From the NCBI GenBank assembly GCA_041629655.1, contig JBFKMV010000107.1:1-17682 (forward strand): a stretch of 17,682 nt of DNA, written 5' to 3'. The stretch comes from JBFKMV01 sp041629655 (GTDB taxonomy: Bacteria > Acidobacteriota > Polarisedimenticolia > Polarisedimenticolales > Polarisedimenticolaceae). Below are positions 7,030 through 14,105 of this stretch, one piece after another (the first letter of the stretch is position 1; each line of letters starts with the position of its first letter). A model generated the notes under the pieces. The model was not told the DNA's origin. It saw nothing but the letters and a program-made list of their open reading frames with translations, and searched no databases. A program made the position numbers and the translations under genes.

Positions 7030-8402
7030 CCCGGCGCGAGCTCCGCGCGCAGCGAGCGCACGCGCCTCGCCCACACCACGATCAGCACGCTGGCCACCAC
7101 GATCAGCCCGACCGAGAGACCGACCCACAGGCCGACCACGCCCAGACCGAGCCGGAAACCGAGCAGCCAGCCCACCGGTAGGCCCAGCGCCCAGTGCCCG
7201 ATCAGGTTCAACGCGAGCGGCGTGCGCGTGTCTCCCGCCCCGCGCAGCGCCCCCGTAGCCGTGACCTGGATCCCGTCGAAGAGCTGGAACATCGCCGCGA
7301 TCAACAGCAACGCACCCCCCACCGCGACGACCTCCGGGTCGGTGCTGAACAGCCGCACCAGCGGCCGCGGCAGCACCACGAACGCCAGCGCGGCGAGCGT
7401 CATGAACGCCGCCGACAGCAACAGCGCCGTCCAGCCGGCGCGTCCCGCATCCCGCGGCGCGCGACGGCCCACCGCCTGCCCGACCCGCACCGCCCCGGCC
7501 GACGACACGCCGAACGGCACCATGAACGTCACGCTGGCCAGCGTCAGCGCGATCTGGTGCGCCGCCAGCGCGGCCGGAGCGAACCGCCCGGCCAGCACCG
7601 TGGCCAGCGCGAACACGCCGACCTCGACCGTGATCTGGAGCGCCGCCGGCAGCCCCAGCCCGACCAGCCGCCGCAGCCGCGCCGGATCGAGCCGCCAGCG
7701 CACCCGCGGCGCGTCGCGTCCGCGCAGGCTGAGCACGGTGGTGAAGGCCAGGAATCCCGCCATGTAGACGGTCGAGATCGTCGTGGCCCAGCCCGCACCC
7801 GCGGCCCCCAGGGCGGGCGCGCCGAGGTTGCCGAAGATCAGGATCCAGTTGGTGACGACGTTGACCAGGTTGGCCGACACCAGGGCCAGCATGATCGGCC
7901 GCACCAGGTTGACCGACTGCAGGTAACGCCGGAACGCCGTGTACAGCATCACCGGCAGCAGCGACCCGCCGACGCCCTTCATGTAGCCGAGCGTCGCGGG
8001 CCGCACCGCGGGGTCGACCCCGAACACGTCGAGCAGCGAGTACGTCCCGGCGAAGACGCCGGTCAGCAGGGGCGCCAGCGCGAGGCTCAGCCAGCACCCC
8101 TGAACCAGCGACGCGACCGCACCCTCGCGGTCGCCGGCCCCGAAGGCCTGCGAGACCAGGGTGTCCAGGCCGAGCAGCAGCCCGATCCCGAACACGGCCA
8201 CGACGAACAGCAGCGAGCGGCCGATGCCCATCGCGCCGAGCGCCTCGGCGCTGACGCGGCCGACCATCATCGTGTCGACCACGCCCATCGCCATCCACGC
8301 CAGCTCGCCCAGCACCAGCGGGACGGCCAGCGACAGCATCGGCCGCAATTCGGCGCGAAGCGCCGCCCGCGCCCGGTTCGTGATCGGTCGGTCTCGTGAC
8401 AT
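7005..8402 (-). CDS. MATE family multidrug/Na+ antiporter (NorM/MdtK type)
   Basis: This 465-residue inner-membrane protein has about twelve helices in two homologous halves (about 24-195 and 245-415). Each half contains the MATE core. The first has MGVVDTMMVGRVSAEALGAM (39-58), with the conserved aspartate 43. The second has an AAHQIALTLASVTFMVPFG block and a GALRGAGDTRTP loop. MATE pumps expel cationic drugs or metabolites in exchange for sodium or protons. The ATG at 8402 has an AGGA about ten bases upstream. The gene is a single transcription unit, divergent from the lipoprotein gene and convergent with the lipid operon, with a 25-base 3' overlap. Its substrate is not predictable from the sequence. 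Confidence 0.95.
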   Translation of the reverse strand: MSRDRPITNRARAALRAELRPMLSLAVPLVLGELAWMAMGVVDTMMVGRVSAEALGAMGIGRSLLFVVAVFGIGLLLGLDTLVSQAFGAGDREGAVASLVQGCWLSLALAPLLTGVFAGTYSLLDVFGVDPAVRPATLGYMKGVGGSLLPVMLYTAFRRYLQSVNLVRPIMLALVSANLVNVVTNWILIFGNLGAPALGAAGAGWATTISTVYMAGFLAFTTVLSLRGRDAPRVRWRLDPARLRRLVGLGLPAALQITVEVGVFALATVLAGRFAPAALAAHQIALTLASVTFMVPFGVSSAGAVRVGQAVGRRAPRDAGRAGWTALLLSAAFMTLAALAFVVLPRPLVRLFSTDPEVVAVGGALLLIAAMFQLFDGIQVTATGALRGAGDTRTPLALNLIGHWALGLPVGWLLGFRLGLGVVGLWVGLSVGLIVVASVLIVVWARRVRSLRAELAPGHQGSSDR

Positions 8403-8417
8403 AGCCGCCTATCCTAC

Positions 8418-8441
8418 TTGACGGCGCAGGCCGGTTATAAT
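8418..8441 (+). promoter_or_regulatory. Promoter with perfect TATAAT -10 box
   Basis: TATAAT lies at 8436-8441, a perfect sigma70 -10 in GC-rich DNA and the clearest promoter element in the window. The predicted start of transcription is about 8448, giving a leader of roughly 38 bases before the GTG at 8486. A TTGACG at 8418-8423 resembles a -35 box but sits only 12 bases away, against the usual 16-18. It may be irrelevant, or the promoter may depend on an activator. Confidence 0.55.
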
Positions 8442-8470
8442 CGCAGGGTTGTCTCACGGCTCGAGTCGAC

Positions 8471-8475
8471 AGGAG
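8471..8475 (+). promoter_or_regulatory. Ribosome binding site deciding the GTG start at 8486
   Basis: AGGAG lies ten bases before the GTG at 8486. No ATG lies in frame between the promoter and this GTG, and the frame opens directly into a lipoprotein signal peptide, so this site fixes the start. Confidence 0.6.
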
Positions 8476-8485
8476 CGACATTTCG

Positions 8486-8860
8486 GTGAACGGCCACGCA
8501 CGCAACGCCCGTTTCGCAGCGCTGCTGCTGCTGACGCTGCTGTCCGCGCTCTCCGCCGGATGCGGCACCTCGCTCTCGGCGCCGCCGCTGGAGATCGCGG
8601 TGCGGGACTCGCTGATCGGTGCGGGCAAGGTGATCCAGATCAAGAACGGCTCGAACGAGCCGCTGGAGGAGATCCGGGTGCGCATCCGCGCGCCGTCGGG
8701 CGAGGAGCGCGAGTACGTCGAGGGCCGGCTGGACGGCTACGGCGTCCTGGACGTGGGGTGGAAGAAGCTGGGCGGCTGGGAGGTGCCCGCCGGCGCGACG
8801 GTCCAGGTGAACAGCAAGGGGCACCTGCTGGCTGTCAAGGGCCGGGTGGCCGAGGAGTGA
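8486..8860 (+). CDS. Small putative lipoprotein
   Basis: This 124-residue protein starts at a GTG with an AGGAG ten bases upstream. Residues 1-25 form a lipoprotein signal peptide: a basic start (HARNAR), a hydrophobic core (AALLLLTLLSALSAG), and cysteine 26 in an SAGC lipobox. Serine at -3 is less usual than leucine, but leucine is at -4. The mature part, about 99 residues, appears to be a single beta-sandwich-like domain. It has alternating strands (KVIQIKNGSNEPLEEIRVRI) and a C-terminal GATVQV-type strand. The family was not recognised. Its stop overlaps the GTG of the VWFA-related gene, so the two products are probably made together and may meet in the periplasm or at the outer membrane. 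Confidence 0.78.
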   Translation: MNGHARNARFAALLLLTLLSALSAGCGTSLSAPPLEIAVRDSLIGAGKVIQIKNGSNEPLEEIRVRIRAPSGEEREYVEGRLDGYGVLDVGWKKLGGWEVPAGATVQVNSKGHLLAVKGRVAEE

Positions 8861-10263
8861 GGGTCGCGGCGCTGGCCTGCCTGCTGGCGCCGGCGCTGCT
8901 CGCGGCGCCGGAGCAGCCGCCGCTCGAGATCGGCCTCGAGGAGCGCGTCGAGGTCCAGCTCGTACTGGTCGACCTCGTGGTGCTGGACCGCCGCGGCACG
9001 ACCGTCGCGGATCTCGACCGCGACGATTTCGAGCTGCGGGTCGACGGCGACCTGGTCCGGCTGGCGACGCTGGACGCGTTCTGCCCCGACGGGGCGGTGG
9101 ACGATCCGCGCGGGCGCGTGGTGCGGGCTGCGGAGCCGGCCCCGACGGAAACCCGGAGCGCGCGGCGCAAGGTCGTGCTGGCCTTCGATTACTTCCACAT
9201 CGACTCCGCGGCGGAGACGCTCGACGCGGCCCGCCGCGCGCTCGAGGCCGCCGCGCCAGGCAACGCGGAGCACATGATCGTCTCGCTGGCCGAGACGGTG
9301 CGCATCGAGTCGCCGTTCTCCCCCGATACGGCGCCCGCCCTCGCGGCCCTCGAGCGGATGCGCTCCGACCCGGCGCTCTACGCCGGCAACTACGGCCGCC
9401 TGACCGAGCGCCGGTTCTTCGACCGCGTGCACGTGCTGTTCGACCTGCTGGAGCGGATCGACGGCAGGAAGGCGGTGGTGCTGTTCTCGGGGCCGTTCCT
9501 GCCCGACGGCTTCCACCACGACCCGGCGTTCCGGAGCCTCGCGTCGCTGTCGGCGCGGGCGCGGGCGTCGCTCTACACGGTGGACACCGGCGGCCTGCGC
9601 ACGCCGCTCGACCCGGCCTTCGGCCCGCTGGGCGGCCCGGCGATGCTGCGGCGGCTGGCCCACGAGACCGGCGGCCGGCCCACCGCCGACACCAACGACC
9701 TCGCGCTGGCCTACGACCGCGCGCGGCGCGACCTGGGCTGCACCTACACGCTGGGGTTCTACGACCGCGCGCCGCGGCCGGACAGGAACCGGAGGGTCGT
9801 CGTCTCGGTGACCCGCCCGCGGCTGCGCGCCGTCCACGCCGCCTCCTACGTGATCCGCTCCCCGGAAAAGAAGCGCCGCTCGCTGGTCCGCACGGCGTCG
9901 ATGGCGCCGGGAATGTTCGAGAGCGCAGCGCTGCGGGCGCGGCTCGAACCGGTGCGCCCGAGCTCGTCGCGGCGCTGGGAGACCCGCGTCGACGTGGAGA
10001 TCGACCGCGCGGCCCTCGGCAACGCGGAGGGCGACTGGGAGCTGCGTGGCATCCTGCGCAAGCCCAACGGCACGCGGATGCGGAGTTTCCGGCGCACGGT
10101 GCGGCTGGACGGCGAGGCCGCCGCGATCTCCGCCGACCTCCACGCCCGCCCGGGACCGTACACGCTGAGCCTGGTGCTCACGCACCCCGAGCGCGTCTCG
10201 CCCCTGACCACCTCGATCGACGTCGAGCTGCCGGCGATCCCGGATCCCGGGACGAAGCAATAA
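8857..10263 (+). CDS. VWFA-related secreted protein (acidobacterial type)
   Basis: This 468-residue protein begins at a GTG that overlaps the lipoprotein stop (GTGA) and opens with a short Sec signal (about 1-17). Residues 31-65 (VEVQLVLVDLVVLDRRGTTV then DFELRVDG) match the N-terminal module of VWFA-related proteins common in Acidobacteriota. A Rossmann-like VWA core follows at about 104-300, with KVVLAFDYFHID, KAVVLFSGPF and the conserved LYTVDTGGLR and LAHETGGR blocks. The metal-site motif DxSxS is absent: D111 is followed by Y-F-H-I. Metal-dependent binding is therefore doubtful. The C-terminal part (about 330-460) looks like a beta-sandwich. Its role is probably extracytoplasmic protein binding; the partner is unknown, though the coupled lipoprotein is a candidate. 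Confidence 0.85.
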   Translation: MRVAALACLLAPALLAAPEQPPLEIGLEERVEVQLVLVDLVVLDRRGTTVADLDRDDFELRVDGDLVRLATLDAFCPDGAVDDPRGRVVRAAEPAPTETRSARRKVVLAFDYFHIDSAAETLDAARRALEAAAPGNAEHMIVSLAETVRIESPFSPDTAPALAALERMRSDPALYAGNYGRLTERRFFDRVHVLFDLLERIDGRKAVVLFSGPFLPDGFHHDPAFRSLASLSARARASLYTVDTGGLRTPLDPAFGPLGGPAMLRRLAHETGGRPTADTNDLALAYDRARRDLGCTYTLGFYDRAPRPDRNRRVVVSVTRPRLRAVHAASYVIRSPEKKRRSLVRTASMAPGMFESAALRARLEPVRPSSSRRWETRVDVEIDRAALGNAEGDWELRGILRKPNGTRMRSFRRTVRLDGEAAAISADLHARPGPYTLSLVLTHPERVSPLTTSIDVELPAIPDPGTKQ

Positions 10264-10292
10264 CCGCCCCGGCGGGTCCCCTTTCCGGGCGG
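10264..10292 (+). terminator. Possible hairpin after the VWFA-related gene
   Basis: Directly after the TAA, CCGCCCCGG (10264-10272) can pair with CCGGGCGG (10285-10292), giving eight base pairs with one bulged C and a 12-base loop. No T-run follows, so it is at best a weak or Rho-assisted terminator. Such GC-rich pairs also arise by chance here. Confidence 0.3.
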
Positions 10293-10324
10293 CCCCGCGA
10301 CCCGCGGCACGTAAACATGAACGG

Positions 10325-11659
10325 ATGCCCGGCAACGTCATGAAGCCCACGCCCCCCATCGAGCTCGCGGAGCCGGCAACCGGCAACTACTTCGTCGCCG
10401 CGTACCCGCCGTTCTCGTGCTGGACCGGCGCAGGCGCGGCGGACTACCGCCGCGCGCTGGAGCGGCCGGCGGAGCCCCCGCATCCCCCGCTGGGCCTCTA
10501 CGTGCACGTCCCGTTCTGCGTCGAGCGCTGCCAGTACTGCTACTACCTGTCCCACGACGACCGCCCGGGCGAGGTCGAGCGCTACCTCGAGGCCCTCGAG
10601 GCCGAGCTGCGCCGCTGCGTGCGGGCGCCGGCGCTGGCCGGCCGCGCGCCGTCGTTCGTCTACTTCGGCGGCGGAACCCCGTCGCTGCTGTCGACCCCAC
10701 GGGTGCGGCGACTGCTCACCGGCCTCCAAGAGATCCTGCCCTGGACCGACGCGCGCGAGGTCACCTTCGAGTGCGCGCCGAAGAGCGTGACCCGGGGCAA
10801 GCTGCGCGTCCTGCGCGAGCTCGGCGTGACCCGGATCAGCCTCGGCATCCAGCAGCTGGACGACACCGTGCTGGCCGCCAACGGCCGCGTGCACCGGGTC
10901 GAGGACGTCGAGCAGGCTTGCGCGGCGATTCAGGCCGTCGGCTTCGACACCGTCAACCTGGACCTGATGGTCGGCCTGGTCGGGGAAACGGACGAGACCT
11001 TCCGCCGCAGCGTCGACCGTCTGATCGAGCTTCGACCGGACAGCGTCACCATCTACCAGCTCGAGATCCCGCTCAACACGCCGCTCTACCGCTCGCTGCG
11101 CGACGGGACGCTCCCGTCCCCGCCTGCCTCGTGGCAGGTCAAGCGGCAAAGGCTGCGCGAGGGCTTCGCGCGCCTGGAGCGGGCCGGCTACACCGTGCGC
11201 AGCGCCTACGCCGCCGCGCGCGATCCGCGGCGGACGGAGTTCACCTACCAGGACGCCCAGTATCGCGGCGCGGACCTGCTCGGCATCGGCACCTCGGCCT
11301 TCTCGTACTTCTCCGGCGTCCACCATCAGAACGTCGCCTCGCTCCCCGGCTACCTGGACGCGATCAAGGACGGCGGCCTCCCGCTGTGGCGCGGCTACGC
11401 CCTCGACGACGACGAGCGCCTGGTGCGCGAGTTCGTGCTCCAGCTCAAGCTGGGCAGCACCGATGCCGGGTACTTCCGCGGCAAGTTCGGCGTCGAGGTG
11501 CAGGAGCGGTTCCGGGCCCCGCTCTCCCGCTGCGTGGACAGCGGCTGGATGCGGGTCGACGGCGACGCGATCGAGCTGACGCGGGACGGGTTGCTGCGGG
11601 CGGACCGGTTGCTGGGTTTGTTCTACCTGCCGGAGCACCGGGTCGAGCGGTACTCCTGA
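10325..11659 (+). CDS. HemN/HemW-like radical SAM protein (coproporphyrinogen oxidase family)
   Basis: This 444-residue protein has the [4Fe-4S] radical SAM motif CVERCQYC (cysteines 65, 69 and 72) in the context LYVHVPFC, as in HemN and HemW. It also has GGGTPS (115-120) for SAM binding, the ISLGIQQLDD strand (171-180) followed by GRVHRVED, and a HemW-like C-terminal winged-helix region from about 370. The 60-residue N-terminal extension, with NYFVAAYPPFSCW (21-33), and a tyrosine after the third cysteine (YCYY) differ from typical HemW. A function in oxygen-independent haem synthesis or haem delivery cannot be assumed, because related enzymes act on other substrates. No haem genes adjoin it. 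An in-frame ATG at 10340 is an alternative start. The gene has convergent neighbours and appears to be monocistronic. Confidence 0.85.
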   Translation: MPGNVMKPTPPIELAEPATGNYFVAAYPPFSCWTGAGAADYRRALERPAEPPHPPLGLYVHVPFCVERCQYCYYLSHDDRPGEVERYLEALEAELRRCVRAPALAGRAPSFVYFGGGTPSLLSTPRVRRLLTGLQEILPWTDAREVTFECAPKSVTRGKLRVLRELGVTRISLGIQQLDDTVLAANGRVHRVEDVEQACAAIQAVGFDTVNLDLMVGLVGETDETFRRSVDRLIELRPDSVTIYQLEIPLNTPLYRSLRDGTLPSPPASWQVKRQRLREGFARLERAGYTVRSAYAAARDPRRTEFTYQDAQYRGADLLGIGTSAFSYFSGVHHQNVASLPGYLDAIKDGGLPLWRGYALDDDERLVREFVLQLKLGSTDAGYFRGKFGVEVQERFRAPLSRCVDSGWMRVDGDAIELTRDGLLRADRLLGLFYLPEHRVERYS

Positions 11660-11685
11660 CCCCGCCGCGGCACTGAAACGGGCGG

Positions 11686-12948
11686 CTACTTCCCGGCCCG
11701 CATGTCGATGGAGACCAGCTCTTCGTGATTCCGCAGGTAGAGCTTTCCATCGGCAAGCGTCGGGGCCGTCCAACACTTGCCCTCGAGGATCTCCGCGCTG
11801 TCCTTCTGGATGAACGCCTCGGGGTTCGCATCGACGAGCGCCAGATTGCCGGTCTCACCGAGGACGATCAGCTTCCCGTCCGCCGCGATCAACGATCCTT
11901 TCTGGAATCCCCTCGCCTTCCACGTGACTTCGCCGGTCCTGGCGTCGAGGCACTCCAGGATGCCGCCGTCGAACCCGTAGACGTGGTTGCCGATCATCAC
12001 GGAGGTATTGACGTCGCTCTTCATCTCCTCCGACTTCCAGACGGTCTGGGCCGCGAACGCTTTCCCGGTCCTCGAGATCCGGATCACCGCGGCGCCGGAG
12101 CGGCTGGAGATGAACAGCCGGTCGGGCGCGATGAAGATGGGCGTTCCCGTGTTCAGGGGCGCGCCGGTGACCGGGCAGAACGTCTCCCACGCGTACTCCC
12201 AGAGGACGCTTCCGTCCTTCGGGGACACCGCATGCAGGCCCGAGCCGCTCCAGAAGACGATCTGCCGGGCACCGCCGATCGAGACTTCGATCGGCGAGGA
12301 ATAGGCGGGAAGGTCGTCGTGAGATCTCCACACGATCTCGCCGCTGGTCTTGTCGAACGCGATGTAGGCGGCGTTCTCCGCGCCCGCTTCGAGAACGATC
12401 TTGTCGCCCGTCACCAGAGGTGACGACGCGTAACCGTACGGCGGCAGTTCCGCCTTGGACTCCCGCGCCAGATCGTGCTGCCAGATGATCTTGCCGCTTT
12501 TCCGGTTCACGGCCAGCAGGCGCCCCGCGGTTCCGACCGCGAACACGGTCCCGCCGTCGACGAGCGGTGTGGAGCGGGGACCGTTCCCGTAGTGATGATT
12601 GAACGCCGCACCGATCCCCTGCCGCCACAGCTCCCGGCCGGTCAGCGCGTCGAGACAGACCAGGAACTGGGTCCCCTTCTCGTCCCACAACGTGTAGAGC
12701 CTGCCGTCCGACACGGAGACGCTCGAGTAGCCGGCTCCCACCTCGACGCGCCAGAGAACCTTCGGACCGCTCTCGGGCCACCCGTTGACGAGCCCACTCT
12801 CCGGCGAAACCGCGTCGCGGTTCACCCCGCGCCACTGCGGCCAGTCGTGCCCCTGTTTGCCGCCGGCCGGGCCGGGCGAGTCGGCCGGGCAGATGCTCCA
12901 CAGCAGTGCGGCAGACAGGACAAACGTGAGGTAGATCGACCTTCTCAT
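11686..12948 (-). CDS. Secreted PQQ-binding-like beta-propeller repeat protein
   Basis: This 420-residue protein has an N-terminal Sec-type signal (1-22) and then WPQWRGVNRDAVSPESG (36-52), the opening typical of PQQ-like outer-propeller proteins. Repeated blades follow, each with a LxxLDAxTGExxW-like motif: LVCLDALTGRELW, LLAVNRKSGKIIW, YIAFDKTSGEIVW, LHAVSPKDGSVLW and LECLDARTGEVTW. PQQ-dehydrogenase catalytic residues were not identified, so it is more likely a binding or scaffold protein than a quinoprotein dehydrogenase. The ATG at 12948 has GGGGAG about six bases upstream. By eye the gene uses more A-rich codons than its neighbours. It diverges from the secreted kinase-fold gene across 240 bases. 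Confidence 0.9.
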   Translation of the reverse strand: MRRSIYLTFVLSAALLWSICPADSPGPAGGKQGHDWPQWRGVNRDAVSPESGLVNGWPESGPKVLWRVEVGAGYSSVSVSDGRLYTLWDEKGTQFLVCLDALTGRELWRQGIGAAFNHHYGNGPRSTPLVDGGTVFAVGTAGRLLAVNRKSGKIIWQHDLARESKAELPPYGYASSPLVTGDKIVLEAGAENAAYIAFDKTSGEIVWRSHDDLPAYSSPIEVSIGGARQIVFWSGSGLHAVSPKDGSVLWEYAWETFCPVTGAPLNTGTPIFIAPDRLFISSRSGAAVIRISRTGKAFAAQTVWKSEEMKSDVNTSVMIGNHVYGFDGGILECLDARTGEVTWKARGFQKGSLIAADGKLIVLGETGNLALVDANPEAFIQKDSAEILEGKCWTAPTLADGKLYLRNHEELVSIDMRAGK

Positions 12949-13040
12949 GGCGCTCTCCCCGATCGCGGAACCGGACTCCGGCTCTCGTCCGTTCCATTGT
13001 CCCGTCCGGCGGTCCGGCGCGCGCGGAAAAGTCCGGATCA

Positions 13041-13053
13041 AATCGGACCGATT
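13041..13053. promoter_or_regulatory. Palindrome in divergent promoter region, possible operator
   Basis: AATCGG-A-CCGATT is a perfect 13-base inverted repeat. It overlaps a second one, GTCCG (13031-13035) with CGGAC (13044-13048). Both lie between the divergent propeller and kinase-fold genes, where a dimeric regulator could control both. No regulator gene is nearby. Confidence 0.3.
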
Positions 13054-13130
13054 CGGGTCGGAGCGCCGGCACGCTTCCGGGGTCTCTGCCAACTTCACCT
13101 CGATAGTCAGGAATCTCCGGCCCGCTTGTC

Positions 13131-13159
13131 TTGACAGGCCGTGGCGGACGGTCTAGCAA
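13131..13159 (+). promoter_or_regulatory. Sigma70-type promoter for the secreted kinase-fold gene
   Basis: A perfect TTGACA (13131-13136) is followed, after an ideal 17-base spacer, by TAGCAA (13154-13159), which matches the -10 consensus at three positions including the leading TA. A transcript start near 13166 would leave about 23 bases of leader before the ATG at 13189. Confidence 0.5.
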
Positions 13160-13188
13160 CGTGACAGCGACCGATATCGGGGGTCGAG

Positions 13189-14064
13189 ATGACGGCGCTG
13201 TTGCTCGCCCTGTTGTTGAGCGTGTCGCCGGCTGCCGGTTCGCCTCCGCCTGAAGTGCCCGTCGAAACGGACCTCACCAGGTGGACCGGTCCCGACGGCG
13301 AGATCCTGCCGTTCCGGGACGACGACGAGGTGCTGGAGTTCCTGCGAACGGCCGACGTCGTCTCCGACGAACCGATCCGGCAGGGCATCAGCAACTCGCG
13401 CAAGCTCCTGCTCGACAAGGACGGCGTGCAGGCCCACGCCGTCTTCCGCACCGTGGCCAGACACTCCGCGCCCCGTAGGCCCGATCGGAAGCTCCGGTTC
13501 GCAGCCCGCGACAGTTGCACCTTCGAGAGCGCCGCCTACGAGCTGAACAGGCTGCTGGGGATGCACCGCGTCCCGCCCGCCGTGGAACGGGAATACGGGG
13601 GCGCCCACGGATCCCTCCAGATCTGGGTCGAGAACGCCATCGACGAGGGGACCCGGCGCGAGGAGGGACTGCTGCCGCCGGACCCCGACCGCTGGGAACG
13701 AGAGGAGAGGGAACGGCTGGTGTTCGACGCCTTGATCGCCAACCGCGACCGGAACCTCGGAAACCTGCTCGTCGAACGGGACACCTGGAAGGTCTGGCTG
13801 ATCGACCACACCCGCAGCTTTCCGCCCGAACGGGCTCTCGAGGACCCCGACCGGATCCAACGCTGCGACCGCCGGCTCTGGAACGCCCTGCGTACGGCCG
13901 ACCGGCAAGTCGTCCAGGAGCGGCTCGCCCCCTACCTGACGGGCTGGGAACTGAGGTCGCTGTTCATCCGTTGGGACCGCCTGGTCGACCACATCCAGGA
14001 ACGCATCGACGAGCGGGGCGAGGACGCCGTCCTGGACGGACCGGGAGGAGGACGACGATTCTGA
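13189..14064 (+). CDS. Secreted PI3K/HipA/Fam20C-like kinase-fold protein
   Basis: This 291-residue protein has an N-terminal signal-peptide-like segment (1-18). The rest resembles atypical kinases. There is a glycine-containing N-lobe loop (QGISNSRKLLL, 65-75) and a beta strand HAVFRTV (83-89), where the ATP-binding lysine would be expected but arginine 87 is found. A helix with glutamate 113 (FESAAYELNRLLG) leads into VPPAVER (128-134). The catalytic-loop equivalent is ANRDRNLGNLLV (184-195; D187, N192), and the metal-binding equivalent is LIDHTRSF (204-211; D206). That order is shared with PI3/4-kinase, HipA and Fam20C folds. If active, it would phosphorylate a target outside the cytoplasm; it could also be a pseudokinase. 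The family identity is inferred from motifs. The stop lies two bases before a 39-bp repeat. Confidence 0.7.
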   Translation: MTALLLALLLSVSPAAGSPPPEVPVETDLTRWTGPDGEILPFRDDDEVLEFLRTADVVSDEPIRQGISNSRKLLLDKDGVQAHAVFRTVARHSAPRRPDRKLRFAARDSCTFESAAYELNRLLGMHRVPPAVEREYGGAHGSLQIWVENAIDEGTRREEGLLPPDPDRWEREERERLVFDALIANRDRNLGNLLVERDTWKVWLIDHTRSFPPERALEDPDRIQRCDRRLWNALRTADRQVVQERLAPYLTGWELRSLFIRWDRLVDHIQERIDERGEDAVLDGPGGGRRF

Positions 14065-14066
14065 GC

Positions 14067-14105
14067 TGTCGGTCTTGACGATCAGGTTGCCGGGGCGCGC
14101 GGCGA
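14067..14105. repeat. 39-bp direct repeat, left copy (matches S9 peptidase C-terminal codons)
   Basis: This segment matches 14751-14789 at 37 of 39 positions; the mismatches are at 14078 and 14090. The right copy lies inside the S9 peptidase gene. Read on the minus strand, the left copy encodes VAARPGNLIVKTD where the peptidase has IAARPSNLIAKTD. Flanking bases on either side do not match. It begins two bases after the kinase-fold stop codon. Confidence 0.9.

Noticed and set aside
6400..8685. 761-codon minus-strand open frame across the DedA-like and MATE genes
   Set aside because: Its translation is arginine/glycine/alanine-rich low-complexity sequence. The MATE protein in the neighbouring frame explains the region with clear motifs.
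8737..10386. Long minus-strand open frame opposite the VWFA-related gene
   Set aside because: It has no recognisable motif and an R/E/V-rich composition typical of a shadow frame; the plus strand carries a signal peptide and family motifs.
11662..11685. CCGCC/GGCGG pair between the convergent radical SAM and propeller genes
   Set aside because: There are only five base pairs, a 14-base loop and no T-run, so it is expected by chance at this GC content and not called a terminator.
10178..11776. 532-codon minus-strand open frame opposite the radical SAM gene
   Set aside because: It is antisense to a gene with an intact CX3CX2C motif and full-length family architecture. The composition is that of a shadow frame.
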